This document shows, piece after piece, positions 55,380 through 64,000 of a DNA stretch of 64,000 nucleotides (position 1 is the stretch's first letter; every line of letters starts with the position of its first letter). This stretch comes from Erpobdella octoculata (Eukaryota > Annelida > Clitellata > Hirudinida > Erpobdellidae): assembly GCA_963978895.1 (NCBI GenBank), contig OZ022239.1, positions 14,425,566 to 14,489,565 on the forward strand. The letters run 5' to 3'. Below the pieces are notes generated by a model that saw only the letters and a list, made by a program, of their open reading frames with translations, did no database searches and had not been told where the DNA came from. The position numbers and the translations under genes are program-made.

Positions 55380-57266
55380 AAATTGCACAAGATCGTTTCT
55401 CAGCACTTCGACATCGTCACTATTGCACACGGTTTTGCATAATTTAGTTACGTCAGCAAATTTTGATATTTTAGCTGCTATACCTTCATCAAGGTCATTT
55501 AGGGGAGACCGGGGCATGTTGAACCAGATGGGTAAATTTTGTTATTTATAGAAATTTTTTTGTCAGAGTTTCATAGTTTGGACTAATAATATAAATAGAA
55601 GTAGCTGTGTTGATTTATGATGTTTATGTATGTTAATTATAAAATAATCGCGATATAAGTGATTTTGCCGGTTTCGAGTAATTTTGAGTCGTTGACGTTA
55701 TTGTTCTTTAAAACACAATTGCAAAGAAGGTGAGTAATTTTACGATACATATTTTTGTTGTGTTTTCATCCAGTAACACAGTACGTGTTTTCTTTCTCGC
55801 ATCAGTAAAATGTTGATCAGCCTACAGTTAAAATACTAGGACCAATACGATTGGGGCATGTTGAACCATTTTGTTAGGGGCACGTTGAACCAACAATATT
55901 TTATCATGGTGATGATTTGACTTGTTATAATTGTTAGATATTTTATTAAATAATTTTATTATAAAGTTTTATCCGTTATTAGATATTTTTATTAGCTGTT
56001 TTGTCTGGGTTTTTGTCAGGGTCATTGCATGTTCCAAGGATATCTTGTTATATCAAGGCATGTTCTCACAATAACCATTCTAAAACACACAAGTTGTTAC
56101 AATAATTACGTAAGCAGCTTTAATGATTTAATCCCTAGCGTTTCGTAACACAAGAACTTATTATTAGTAATATTAAAACCGCTTCTTAATTATAATAATT
56201 ACGCAACTCTTGTAATAAATTAGATGAACTTAAAAACCTCAAATACAACAAAACCAAAAAATTGCGAAATCCGAATTTTATTGGAGATTTAAAGTAAAAA
56301 AGAAGAAAAGTGACACTGACATTCCGACAATTACAAGTGACGATAAAATACCTTGTCATCTCTCAATCAATTTGACTTAGATAACATTTGTACATTTGAA
56401 AATGTTTCACTAGAACAATAACTGCTTAGCAACAGCAGTTATAAAATATTGGTTCAACGTGCCCCGTGAACGGGGTAAGTCGAACCACATGACGGGCTTG
56501 CTAATATTTTCTTCTAAGGTCAAGGAAAAATCTTAAAATTAAAAATAATTGTTGGTATACGTAATAAACATATTTGTTTATAATAATAACCTATTTCAAG
56601 ATGTTTTACTGCAATAATAAATGTGTACTGAGTACTACTGAGTAAAGTTATAAAAATTGGTTCAACATGCCCCGCTCTCCCTATATAGACAACAAAAAGA
56701 AGCGGTCCAAGCACAGAACCTTGAGGCTCTCCACTGGTTATTTTCATCCATTTCAAGAAACTTCCTCTCACTCCCACTTTTTGTCTTCTATCCAGCAGCC
56801 AACAATCTATCCACCTTAACAGATTACCACCTATACCAACTGCTTTCAACTTTGTAGACAACATTTGATGCGGAACCGTGTCGAAGGCCTTGGCAAAATC
56901 TAAATATATCACATCCACCGACTGACATGCAGCCATACCTCCATAAACCTCAAAAAAATCCAACAAATTTGACAAACACGATCTTTTCTTTACAAATCCA
57001 TGCTGACTATCTTTAATTAATTTATATTTCTCCAGATGAATCACAATTTCATTTTTGATCATTTTTTCTATAATTTTGCAAACAATACTGGTAAGGCTAA
57101 CTGGTCTATAATTGCATGCGTCGCTTCTGTTGTCTTTTTTGAACAGTGGCACCACAACAGCATCCCTCCAGTCCTGCGGGACCTCCCCAGTTTGCAATGA
57201 CCTATTCATCAATTCTGCCAGCATATCTCCGATCTCATTTCTGACCTCAAGCAAGAACTTTGGGCC
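55380..57266 (-). pseudogene. LINE reverse transcriptase, split by a MITE
   Basis: Codes FLLEVRNEIGDMLAELMNRS, CNYRPVSLTSIVCKIIEKMI, SQHGFVKKRSCLSNL, YLDFAKAFDTVPH and PQGSVLGPLLFVVYI (56684-57266). After the MITE it resumes as NDLDEGIAAKISKFADVTKL (to about 55380), where the usual FADD reads FADV. It is truncated at both ends. Confidence 0.88.
55502..56681. mobile_element. TA-flanked element, GGGGCATGTTGAACC family
   Basis: 1180 bp with ends GGGGAGACCGGGGCATG and GGGAGAGCGGGGCATG, flanked by TA (55500-55501 and 56682-56683). Removing it with one TA rejoins the LINE frame at VVYI-ND. The terminal word recurs inside near 55855, 55879, 56452 and 56470. No transposase. Confidence 0.92.
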
Positions 57267-58479
57267 AGGGCCGTCAAGGCTGGCGGGGATATCGCCTTGG
57301 CCCCCCCGTTGGTTTAGGGCCCACCGCGACTAGGATTTAAACATACCGTAAAACATACCGTGTTTGCCCTTGAGGTAGGCTGGAAAGGTAGCCAGCTGAG
57401 GGCTTTTGTTGAGTTTGAAACCATTCCCCCTTAAAAATAGTACAAGGCGATATTTTATTTTCACCCTATTATACAACCGTTATTCGTCAACTTAATTTCC
57501 TTCTCTTGTCGAGTATATGAAGAGCAAACTTTACCATAATAAAATCCATCAAACTGTAATGTTTTGCATTATCTTCGCATTATCCTCGTGGTCCAGTCTT
57601 GGTCTACAAATTGATTTGAACTTTAATTAAGCCAGATATTTTTCCAGTTTAGATTAGATAATTAATTTTTATCTTCTTTCCCTTTGTTCTCCCTCTCACA
57701 ACTTCGAAATTTGTCAGAAATCTCGACATCTTCGTTTTCTTCACTTCGTATCCGTTTCGATTATTAAACAAAAACTGAATTAAGTAAATTTTTGTTGGAA
57801 CGACCTCAAACGGTTTTGTTACTTGTTTGGATTTTTTAGTTATTAATTGGATAAGTATGATGGTTAATTTTTTACTGCTTCTCTATGCATAGTTCAACCA
57901 GCTTTCTACATTGCTCTCTTTCAGTTCTTGTCAAGTCGTGAGTGACTGAGATTCTCTTGAATTTTTCTACTGCTTTTTGAAGTCTGGACAATGACTCTAG
58001 AGCTCTGTTTTTGATTGTAACATTACGGAACTCTATAAGTAACGGTTTTTCATTTTCTTCTTCTTTGTATTTTCCTAATCTGTAGATGTTTTTTATGTCC
58101 AATTTTTCATCGCAGGGCACCTCCAAAACATCATTCAAGAGGCTTAACACTATTCTTTTGTCTTCACTTATTCTCTCACCGTGCTCCATGTCTTTTTTTT
58201 CAGCCAATCGATGCAAGATAATGTTATTTTTTTTCAGTTTTTTCTCTTCTATATTGCGTTCAATTGATTCCTCTACTTTTTTCACTTTTTCATTTATTGC
58301 CTTCAGTTCTTTGTCAACATTTCTTTTAACAACAGTGCTCCACTCTTCAGTTTTTTTCCCTAAAGTAATTTGCATCATTTTTTCTTCTGTCATCTTAATT
58401 CTGTTCAACCTCTGTTCCATCTCTTTAATCTGTGATTTATGTTCCTCATAATGCTTGACCTCTTCTTTTTCCACTATTT

Positions 58480-60452
58480 CAGGGACGTCAATTAGGGGGG
58501 GCGATCGCCCCCCCCCCTGAATTTTCAGTGGGCCCCGGCACTAAAGTGGGCCCCGTCACTAAAGTGGGGCTCACGCACTCAAGTGGGCCCCCGCCTTTAA
58601 ATGGTCTTCCCACGCTTAAGTGGGCCCCTCCTGATTTTCAAGTAGCCCTTTCCAGACTTTTCAGTGGGCCCAACGCACTTAAGGGGGCACTCGGCACTAA
58701 AGTGGGCTCCACGCACTTAATTGGGCCCCCGGCACTGAAGTGGGTCCCACGCACTTAAAGGAGTACTCGGCACTTAAGTGGGCCTCACGCACTTAAGTGG
58801 GCCCCCGGCACCTAAGTGGGCCCCCGGAACCTAAGTGGGCCCCTCCTGATTTTTAAGTGGTCCTTTCCAGACTATTCAGTGGGCCCCAAGAACTTAGGGG
58901 GGTCCCCGGCACTGAAGTGTACCCCACGCACTTAAGGGGGCCTCCGACACTGAAGTGGGCCCATGCACTTAAGGGGTCCTCGGCACTGAAGTGGGTCCCA
59001 CGCACTTAAGGAGACCCCCAGCATTAAAGTGGACCCCGCCCTTACGTGAGCCTCTGGACTTACGTGGGCCCCGGCACCTTAGTGGACCCCTCCTGACTTT
59101 TAAGTGGCCTTTCCCTGACTTTTCAGTGGGTTTTCCTGCACTAAATTGGCCCCCACACTCAAGTGGGTTCCCCGCACTTGAGGGGTCTCCCGCACTTAAG
59201 TGGCTCCCACCCCCGTTTTCACGTAAGCCACCACACTTAATTGGGTCTCCCGCTTTTAAGTAGCTCCCTCCCCGCATTTTAATGGGCGCCGGCATTCAAG
59301 TGGGCCTTTCTGGACTTTTAACTGGCGTTTCCCTGACTGTTAAGTATCCCTCCCTGATTTTAATTTAGGCTCCTGGTTTTTAAGTGGGCCCATGGTTATT
59401 ATATGGCCTATATGGGCACTTTTTAGACCGTTACTTTCATAACTCGAAGACATCATTTAGGGAGGACGGGGCTCTCTGACTTTCATGTAAGCCAATAGTT
59501 GAAATATATGGGCCCCTGATGGATTTTTGTTCTTTTTGGGTGGTTTTAGTGAGATTTGAGAAGAGAAAAGCAGAATCTTTTGTAATTATATTTATTTGTA
59601 TGTGGAAAAATGCCGTCTATGTTATAAGGATGGTTAGCGTTATTCATAGCTTAGCCGAGTAGGTTGTCCATAAAAAATAAAAGAGAGATGAGATGCTAAA
59701 GAAACTGGGAAGCTAGATTGTCCACATCAAAATGGAGAGGTGTTAAAAAGTTATGAATAGTCCAAAGTGGAACAAGATAGGTCACAGATTTTGTATCCAT
59801 GTATCGATCGTATTTTGCTTAAGTTGAACGCATGATTTACACAAAATAGTGATCTTCTTGCATGCCTATGATTTCCTTCAATCCGCAATCTGATGATTTC
59901 CTTTCTGCAAACCGAATTTGCACACTTGCGAAGCTTAATCCAAATTTGGATATCGAAAAATATGGACATTCTCGTGGTTGAAGTTGAATCCGGCACTGCA
60001 AAATCGTACGTTTCTTCACTGCAGAATCTTATTCTTAATTTGGAAGACTTACGTTTTCAATTAGCAAAAATACGAATTGAAGTCGAAAGTTATTGACATT
60101 ACCGTTCACACCAGATTTTGATAGCAATAGCTTTGTTCATAGTCACAGCAGACAGCTGGTAATGCTTTTATGCTCACTCAGATGCTATGGTATTTAACCC
60201 CCCCCCCCCCAGTCATCGGGTTTTTTTGTGGAAACAAAAAGAAAACGAGGGTTTCGAAATTTGTTTAAAAAAGTGGCTTCAACTACCCCCCCTCCCCCCG
60301 GTCATCAGGTTTTTTGGAAGCATGAAGCAAAAGATGTTATGCAGGGGGCCGATTTTGTGTTTTGTCCCTGGGCAAAGAAGACCCTAGCTACCCCCCTGAG
60401 TGGGCCCCTAAAACATCTTGCCCCCTAAGGTTTTGCTGAAATGACGTCCCTG
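58480..60452. mobile_element. Non-autonomous hAT element with GGGCCC satellite
   Basis: 1973 bp starting CAGGGACGTCAATTAG and ending, reverse-complemented, CAGGGACGTCATTTCAGC. It is flanked by the 8-bp direct repeat CACTATTT (58472-58479 and 60453-60460), the hAT signature. The left half is a satellite array; the right half (59400-60400) is unique sequence with C-runs and no transposase. Confidence 0.93.
58530..59400. repeat. GGGCCC satellite array
   Basis: Degenerate tandem array of an approximately 20-26-bp unit (CACTTAAGTGGGCCCC). A longer module including CTCCTGATTTTTAAGTGG and CCTTTCCAGACTTTTCAG recurs near 58630, 58850 and 59095, giving a higher-order period of roughly 220-245 bp. Confidence 0.88.
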
Positions 60453-60992
60453 CACTATTTCCTTATTTCTAAGCAGTTCCTCCAATTTTTCATCCAACAT
60501 ATCAATCCTTTCCTGTTGCTTTTCTATATTCTTCTCCAGCACCGCAGCTCTCTCACAACCTTTGCATATATGTCCGGCAAAACTGTCAACTCCTCCGTAC
60601 ATCTCACATTTCTCACATTTTTTCAGATTTCTGGACATTTTTGAAAAATAAATCACCAAAGCAAAATAATTGAAACACTGAAGTAAATAATTTTTAAATT
60701 TAGTACAGAATAAATGAATAAATAATTACGGTTATTAAACAATTGTGAATTAAGAAATAGAATTTGAGAATCACTACTGTAGAATTATGGACAATTATAA
60801 TGTAACGTATGCACACTTAAAATATAATAAAAAATATAACATAATAAATTGAAGTAAAATGACCAGTAGAATGAAATTATAATTGAAGAGGTAAATTAAA
60901 TAATTAAATTTTTAAAAATCACGACTGAATTTTGAAAAGAATAATGGCGATTGATATCAAAAGATGGTGTTACTACCACTGATCTCTATAAT

Positions 60993-61037
60993 GTAACCAC
61001 TGATCTCTATAATGTTATATTATAGATCAGTGGTTAC
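60993..61037. repeat. Short palindrome
   Basis: GTAACCACTGATCTCTATA and its near reverse complement TATAGATCAGTGGTTAC, 9-bp spacer. Confidence 0.8.
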
Positions 61038-61053
61038 TACGCATATATATTAC

Positions 61054-61140
61054 CACGACAGGGTTGTTTGCAACTCCTGCTGCTAAAGTAGATCCTTCTC
61101 CGATGGGAATATGGCTTTCTAATGACAGGCTTTTGGAGAG
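61054..61140 (-). CDS. Possible third exon of the THAP gene
   Basis: An 87-nt open segment between an AG acceptor and a gtaata donor in the compatible phase (codes SLESHIPIGEGSTLAAG). No homology recognised and a weak polypyrimidine tract, so it may be chance. Confidence 0.3.
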
Positions 61141-61402
61141 CTCGTAACATAAGAAATATTGAGAATTGTTCTGTTTTAGTATATGTTTATACATGTATAT
61201 GTTATAATTAACTAATGCTAAAATACATTAACAATACAAATTGCTTTAGTCACTTTAAGTGAATTGAATTTGTGTCAACAGATAACTTATTAAAACAATT
61301 TAAACAAAGTTACTAAATAAAGATGGACAATTGAATAGAATGACAATTTAATAAATATGACAAAATGTTAGTTAGTCAAATGTATATCAAAACATTAATT
61401 AC

Positions 61403-61595
61403 TGGCATGTCTCCACATGGCACAGCTTCGTTATGCAATCGAGTGTCACAGCCAAATTTATAAATAAATTTTGCATCAAAATGCCTGCTGCAAATCCTCG
61501 AAGTAGAAGTAGAAACAGGTTCCCATAATGGATCTCCATTTAAGATGCGAACTGCCGCTATCCATTTATTCCTTTTAATATTAAACTTTGGAAAG
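61403..61595 (-). CDS. THAP gene exon 2
   Basis: 193 nt with the C-x2-H ligands and AVP box. Acceptor ctattttag. Phase 2 in, 0 out if the gtaatt donor is used. Confidence 0.78.
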
Positions 61596-61786
61596 CTAAA
61601 ATAGCAACGGTAAAACTTATTTTATAATCTATTTTTCATGTAATTTATAAATGTAACAAAACAAAGTGCAATTAATAATAAATGACTACTGCAACTGAAC
61701 TGGTAGATTACTTGCCGATGGAAAGAACAATCGGAATTAATTTTCCAGGTATTAGTGCAGTTTTTAACACTACAAGAGTTAGGCAT
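61403..61786 (-). CDS. THAP zinc-finger protein, N-terminal part
   Basis: THAP domains are C2CH zinc fingers that bind DNA; they occur in host regulators and in P-type transposases. Exon 1 (61716-61786, ATG at 61784-61786) codes MPNSCSVKNCTN and SFH. Exon 2 (61403-61595) codes FPKFNIKRNKWIAAV, ICSRHF and NEAVPCGDMP. Together they give the full C-x4-C ... C-x2-H pattern, the FHRFPK motif and the AVP box. FHRFPK forms only if exon 1 ends before a GCAAGT donor. After exon 2 a gtaatt donor may lead to further exons; read through, the frame stops near 61379. Host gene or transposase-derived cannot be decided here. Confidence 0.8.
61716..61786 (-). CDS. THAP gene exon 1
   Basis: 71 nt with the first two zinc ligands (Cys5 and Cys10). 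Donor GCAAGT. Phase 2 out. Confidence 0.78.
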
Positions 61787-62699
61787 TTTATATTTTTATA
61801 GAAGATTCGAAAGTGAAAGAACAGAACAGACGAAACAAAAATAGAACTTGAAACGGCGCGAAAGGAACCAAACAACAAAGGAACCAAAAATAGATTAATA
61901 CAAATAATGAATATTCATAGATCCAAAAGACTCTAAATCGTTTTTTCGGAGGCCATCTTGGAATCTCGCTCAAAACCTGCTCATCTCCGATATATCTATT
62001 CTATATATATGTTACTACGTGCTTGAATTGAACGGGATTTGCTGATTGGTTGAGTTGGTTTCTTCTGAGCTTTCTGATTTGCTGAATGCGGTCATGACGT
62101 CTGCTTTAGAGCAGAATTATTTTTATCTGAAATTCAACGGAGCGTAAAGTCGTGCAACAAGCACCAGATCTTAGCTAATTAGACATTAAATTATTTAGAT
62201 TTATGTACAATTGCAAGATGCTATTTTACACAAAAGAAAATCACAGCGAGAATCATGACAGGAAGCAGATATGAAGTATTCAAGCAGTATTTACAGCACT
62301 ATTGGCAATATTAAGCCAACCGTTGTTAAATCAATTGTTAAATTTTAGATTGTCATGCATCACACTAAAAGTAAGATTGATGTCTCGTTTGTTGTGAGCC
62401 GTTCACGAAGAGTAAATCTAAAAAAGCGGATTTTCTGCAAGTGAATTTAGTTTCTTCTACAACTAACGCGATTGCTGAGCACGTACACGGCTGCAAAAAA
62501 TCAAAAATTCACATTTGTAAAAACTGGATAAGCGACGACGATTGATGGAGCCTTATTTTGTTTGGTTAACAAACTAAAGCAAACATTTTTTATTAGTGGC
62601 GCCTAGAGTATAAAAATTTTATTTTTGTTGATTATAATTTATTTAATTTGTTTGAATAATTAAATCTAGCGAAATTTGTTTTAAATGCCATAAAAGTGA
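61787..62699. other. Upstream of the THAP exons
   Basis: No gene seen. It contains CAAGATGG on the minus strand (61953-61960), like the core of a YY1 site, about 170 bp before the THAP start codon. It may include the THAP promoter. Remaining sequence is AT-rich. Confidence 0.4.
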
Positions 62700-62709
62700 A
62701 GATTTCAGC

Positions 62710-62956
62710 GTTGTCTCATCTTAAATAATCCACTGTCTCATCTTAGACATTCTGTTGCCTAAGATGAGACATTTTGGGACCTTTACTAAAAACGCCACTG
62801 TGAGCTTTCTGTTCAAGATGTACAAATTTTAATGGTTATATAATACGGCTAAGATACTAAAATACAAGGCTGGTGCAAAACTGTTTGTTAATAAACAGAA
62901 ATAAGCCCACCAATTGAATAAGTCTGAAAATCGTCTCATCTTAGGCAACTCTCCCC
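62710..62956. mobile_element. Truncated MITE, GCCTAAGATGAGAC family
   Basis: The right end, reverse-complemented, reads GGGGAGAGTTGCCTAAGATG and is followed by TA. The word GTCTCATCTTA and its complement recur near 62714, 62734, 62750 and 62935. A matching left terminus was not found, so this copy seems 5'-truncated or rearranged. Confidence 0.6.
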
Positions 62957-62974
62957 TATACCTATGGTTCATCG

Positions 62975-63220
62975 ACCCAGGGAATTGTTCTTGGGCATGC
63001 TTTCTAGTTTTCTTTAAAGTTGATTAATCAAAACTCTTAAATTCGTATAAAAAATATACAATTATTCCACTGTCTTACTTTACTTTGTTCAGTGATCATT
63101 TACCTAGGAAATTGTTTTATGCATGTTTTCTAGCTTTCTCTGAAGTTGATAAGTCATAAATCTAAAATTCTTATAAATATACGATTATTCCACTGTCTTA
63201 CTTTACTTTGTTTAGTGACT
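62975..63220. repeat. Direct duplication, about 120 bp
   Basis: Two tandem, diverged copies, each from GGAATTGTT...GCATG through TTCTAG and TATTCCACTGTCTTACTTTA to GTTYAGTGA. Confidence 0.88.
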
Positions 63221-63257
63221 TGTGCTTTGACAATTTGAATAGTATATTGATATTGAA

Positions 63258-63694
63258 ATGTCGCGAAGAGTTAAACGTCGAGACATCTTTCAAAGATTGA
63301 TGACTTAGAAGAGAAAAATTTGGGAGGAACAGAAGTGATCCATTAAAAACTTATACTGATCATGAATTTTACAAACGTTTTAGATTTAGGAGAGCTACAC
63401 ATCGAGAGTTTGCTAAGAGAAGAACTGTCACACTATGCCGGACGAAATAACCCTAAGAATAGCCGCTAATAGCTTTGAGATTTTATGCTTGTGGAACATT
63501 TCAAGTAGTTATTAGAGATTCTACAGTTTCTGTTAGACAGCCTACCGTTAGCCGGAAAATTTGAATCTTTATGTGAATTACCTTGACGTTTCACTACATG
63601 AATCAATTATAAACACCTTTTATACTATGGCTCGTTTTCCACACGTGACGGGCCTTATTGATTGTACACACGTGATAATACAGAGACCAACTGA
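63258..63694 (+). pseudogene. Harbinger (HARBI1-like) transposase relic
   Basis: After a possible start (ATG 63258) come FYKRFRFRRATHREF, LRFYACGTFQVVIRDS and VRQPTVSR in shifted frames, then MARFPHVTGLIDCTHVIIQR, the first catalytic Asp segment of PIF/Harbinger transposases. Several stops and frameshifts. It is cut at 63694 by a hAT element. Confidence 0.85.
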
Positions 63695-64000
63695 CAGTGT
63701 TGGAAAAAGTACTGTGTTTCAGTACTTAAGTAAAAGTACAAGTAACGCCTCAAAAAGTTACTTAAGTAATTACATTGTCTTTCAAACGCTACTGCCCTAA
63801 TTAATCAACTGGATAAACATTTTCTTTAAGCTCTCATTTCCAGCAATGATGTTCATGTCATCTGATCGGTTCTGGAGATACTGCATAAAGAACTTCATTG
63901 TCAGACACAGTTGACTTTTTGCGATCGAAGAAATTGTCTTCTTCTTCACCATCGGCTACTGAAGAATGAGATAATCCAGACTCACGTGTTTCTTCAAGTT
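63695..64000 (-). mobile_element. hAT element, one end, continuing past the window
   Basis: Starts CAGTGTTGGAAAAAGTAC, a common animal hAT terminus, then a subterminal TACTTAAGTAAAAGTAC motif. A minus-strand remnant coding VADGEEEDNFFDRKKS and, after a frameshift, SLKKMFIQLIN looks like a hAT transposase C-terminal part. The insertion truncates the Harbinger relic. Confidence 0.75.

Larger units (their letters stand above)
55380..60638 (-). mobile_element. CR1/L2-like LINE, interrupted
   Basis: Minus-strand LINE with ORF1 (start ATG 60636-60638), a truncated ORF2 reverse transcriptase, and at least two later insertions: a hAT element at 58480-60452 and a TA-flanked MITE at 55502-56681. An endonuclease domain was not found. 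The stretch about 57267-57871 is partly foreign: a hAT-like end CAGGGCCGTCAAGG begins near 57268. Confidence 0.85.
57872..60638 (-). pseudogene. LINE ORF1 (zinc finger, coiled coil), split by a hAT insertion
   Basis: The first part (60453-60638) has a Cys cluster (CEKCEMYGG, GHICKGCE), like the N-terminal finger of CR1-type ORF1 proteins, and a coiled coil. The second part (57872-58479) continues the coiled coil (EEHKSQIKEMEQRLNRI) and an RRM-like region (IILHRLAEKKD, NIYRLGKYKEEENEKPLLIE), ending with a stop at 57872. The two halves are in the same frame across the insertion once one CACTATTT copy is removed, so ORF1 was intact when the hAT element landed. Confidence 0.85.

Noticed and set aside
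58528..59295. Pro/Gly-rich frames in both directions
   Set aside because: Products of the GGGCCC satellite; no stable coding signal.

Overview
The window is a piece of an AT-rich, intron-rich animal genome. Two conserved metazoan genes can be reconstructed exon by exon. Around and inside them sit many transposable elements from several unrelated classes (Ty3/Gypsy-like LTR, RTE-like and CR1/L2-like LINEs, tRNA-derived SINEs, Helitron, piggyBac, hAT, Mutator-like, Harbinger and TA-duplicating MITEs). I cannot name the species. The gene set and repeat mix fit an invertebrate; nothing is bacterial or viral.

Layout. 1-1919: one end of a Ty3/Gypsy-like retrotransposon on the minus strand (LTR, primer-binding site, Gag with two CCHC knuckles and a nonsense codon). 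3881-6186: a palindromic element with an AT-microsatellite core, into which a short LTR retroelement with a SAP-domain ORF has inserted. 6544-6816: a TA-flanked MITE. 7172-10883: a Mutator-like element with very long terminal inverted repeats that carry a 20-bp minisatellite; one repeat is split by a second element flanked by a 10-bp duplication.

11931-43173 (minus): afadin/canoe, the Rap1- and nectin-binding junction scaffold. I place 29 coding exons that join in frame to 5673 nt (1890 residues), with RA, RA, FHA, DIL and PDZ regions in the family order. Its introns hold a piggyBac copy with TTAA flanks (22805-24666), two tRNA-derived SINEs, several MITEs and simple repeats.

43174-43814: a 641-bp head-to-head gap, probably a shared promoter. 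43815-54167 (plus): seipin, the ER membrane protein of lipid droplet formation, with 8 coding exons (1083 nt, 360 residues). Its cytoplasmic tail contains a 10-residue tandem repeat, and one intron appears to be of the GC-AG type. Its introns hold a broken RTE-like LINE and Helitron ends.

54168-64000: a repeat-dominated tract. A CR1/L2-like LINE (minus) is interrupted by a hAT element carrying a GGGCCC satellite (8-bp duplication) and by a TA-flanked MITE. In both cases removing the insert and one copy of the duplication restores the reading frame. Then come two exons coding a THAP zinc finger (minus), a Harbinger transposase relic and the edge of another hAT element. The two host genes act in different processes (adhesion and lipid droplets); their link here is only the probable shared promoter.
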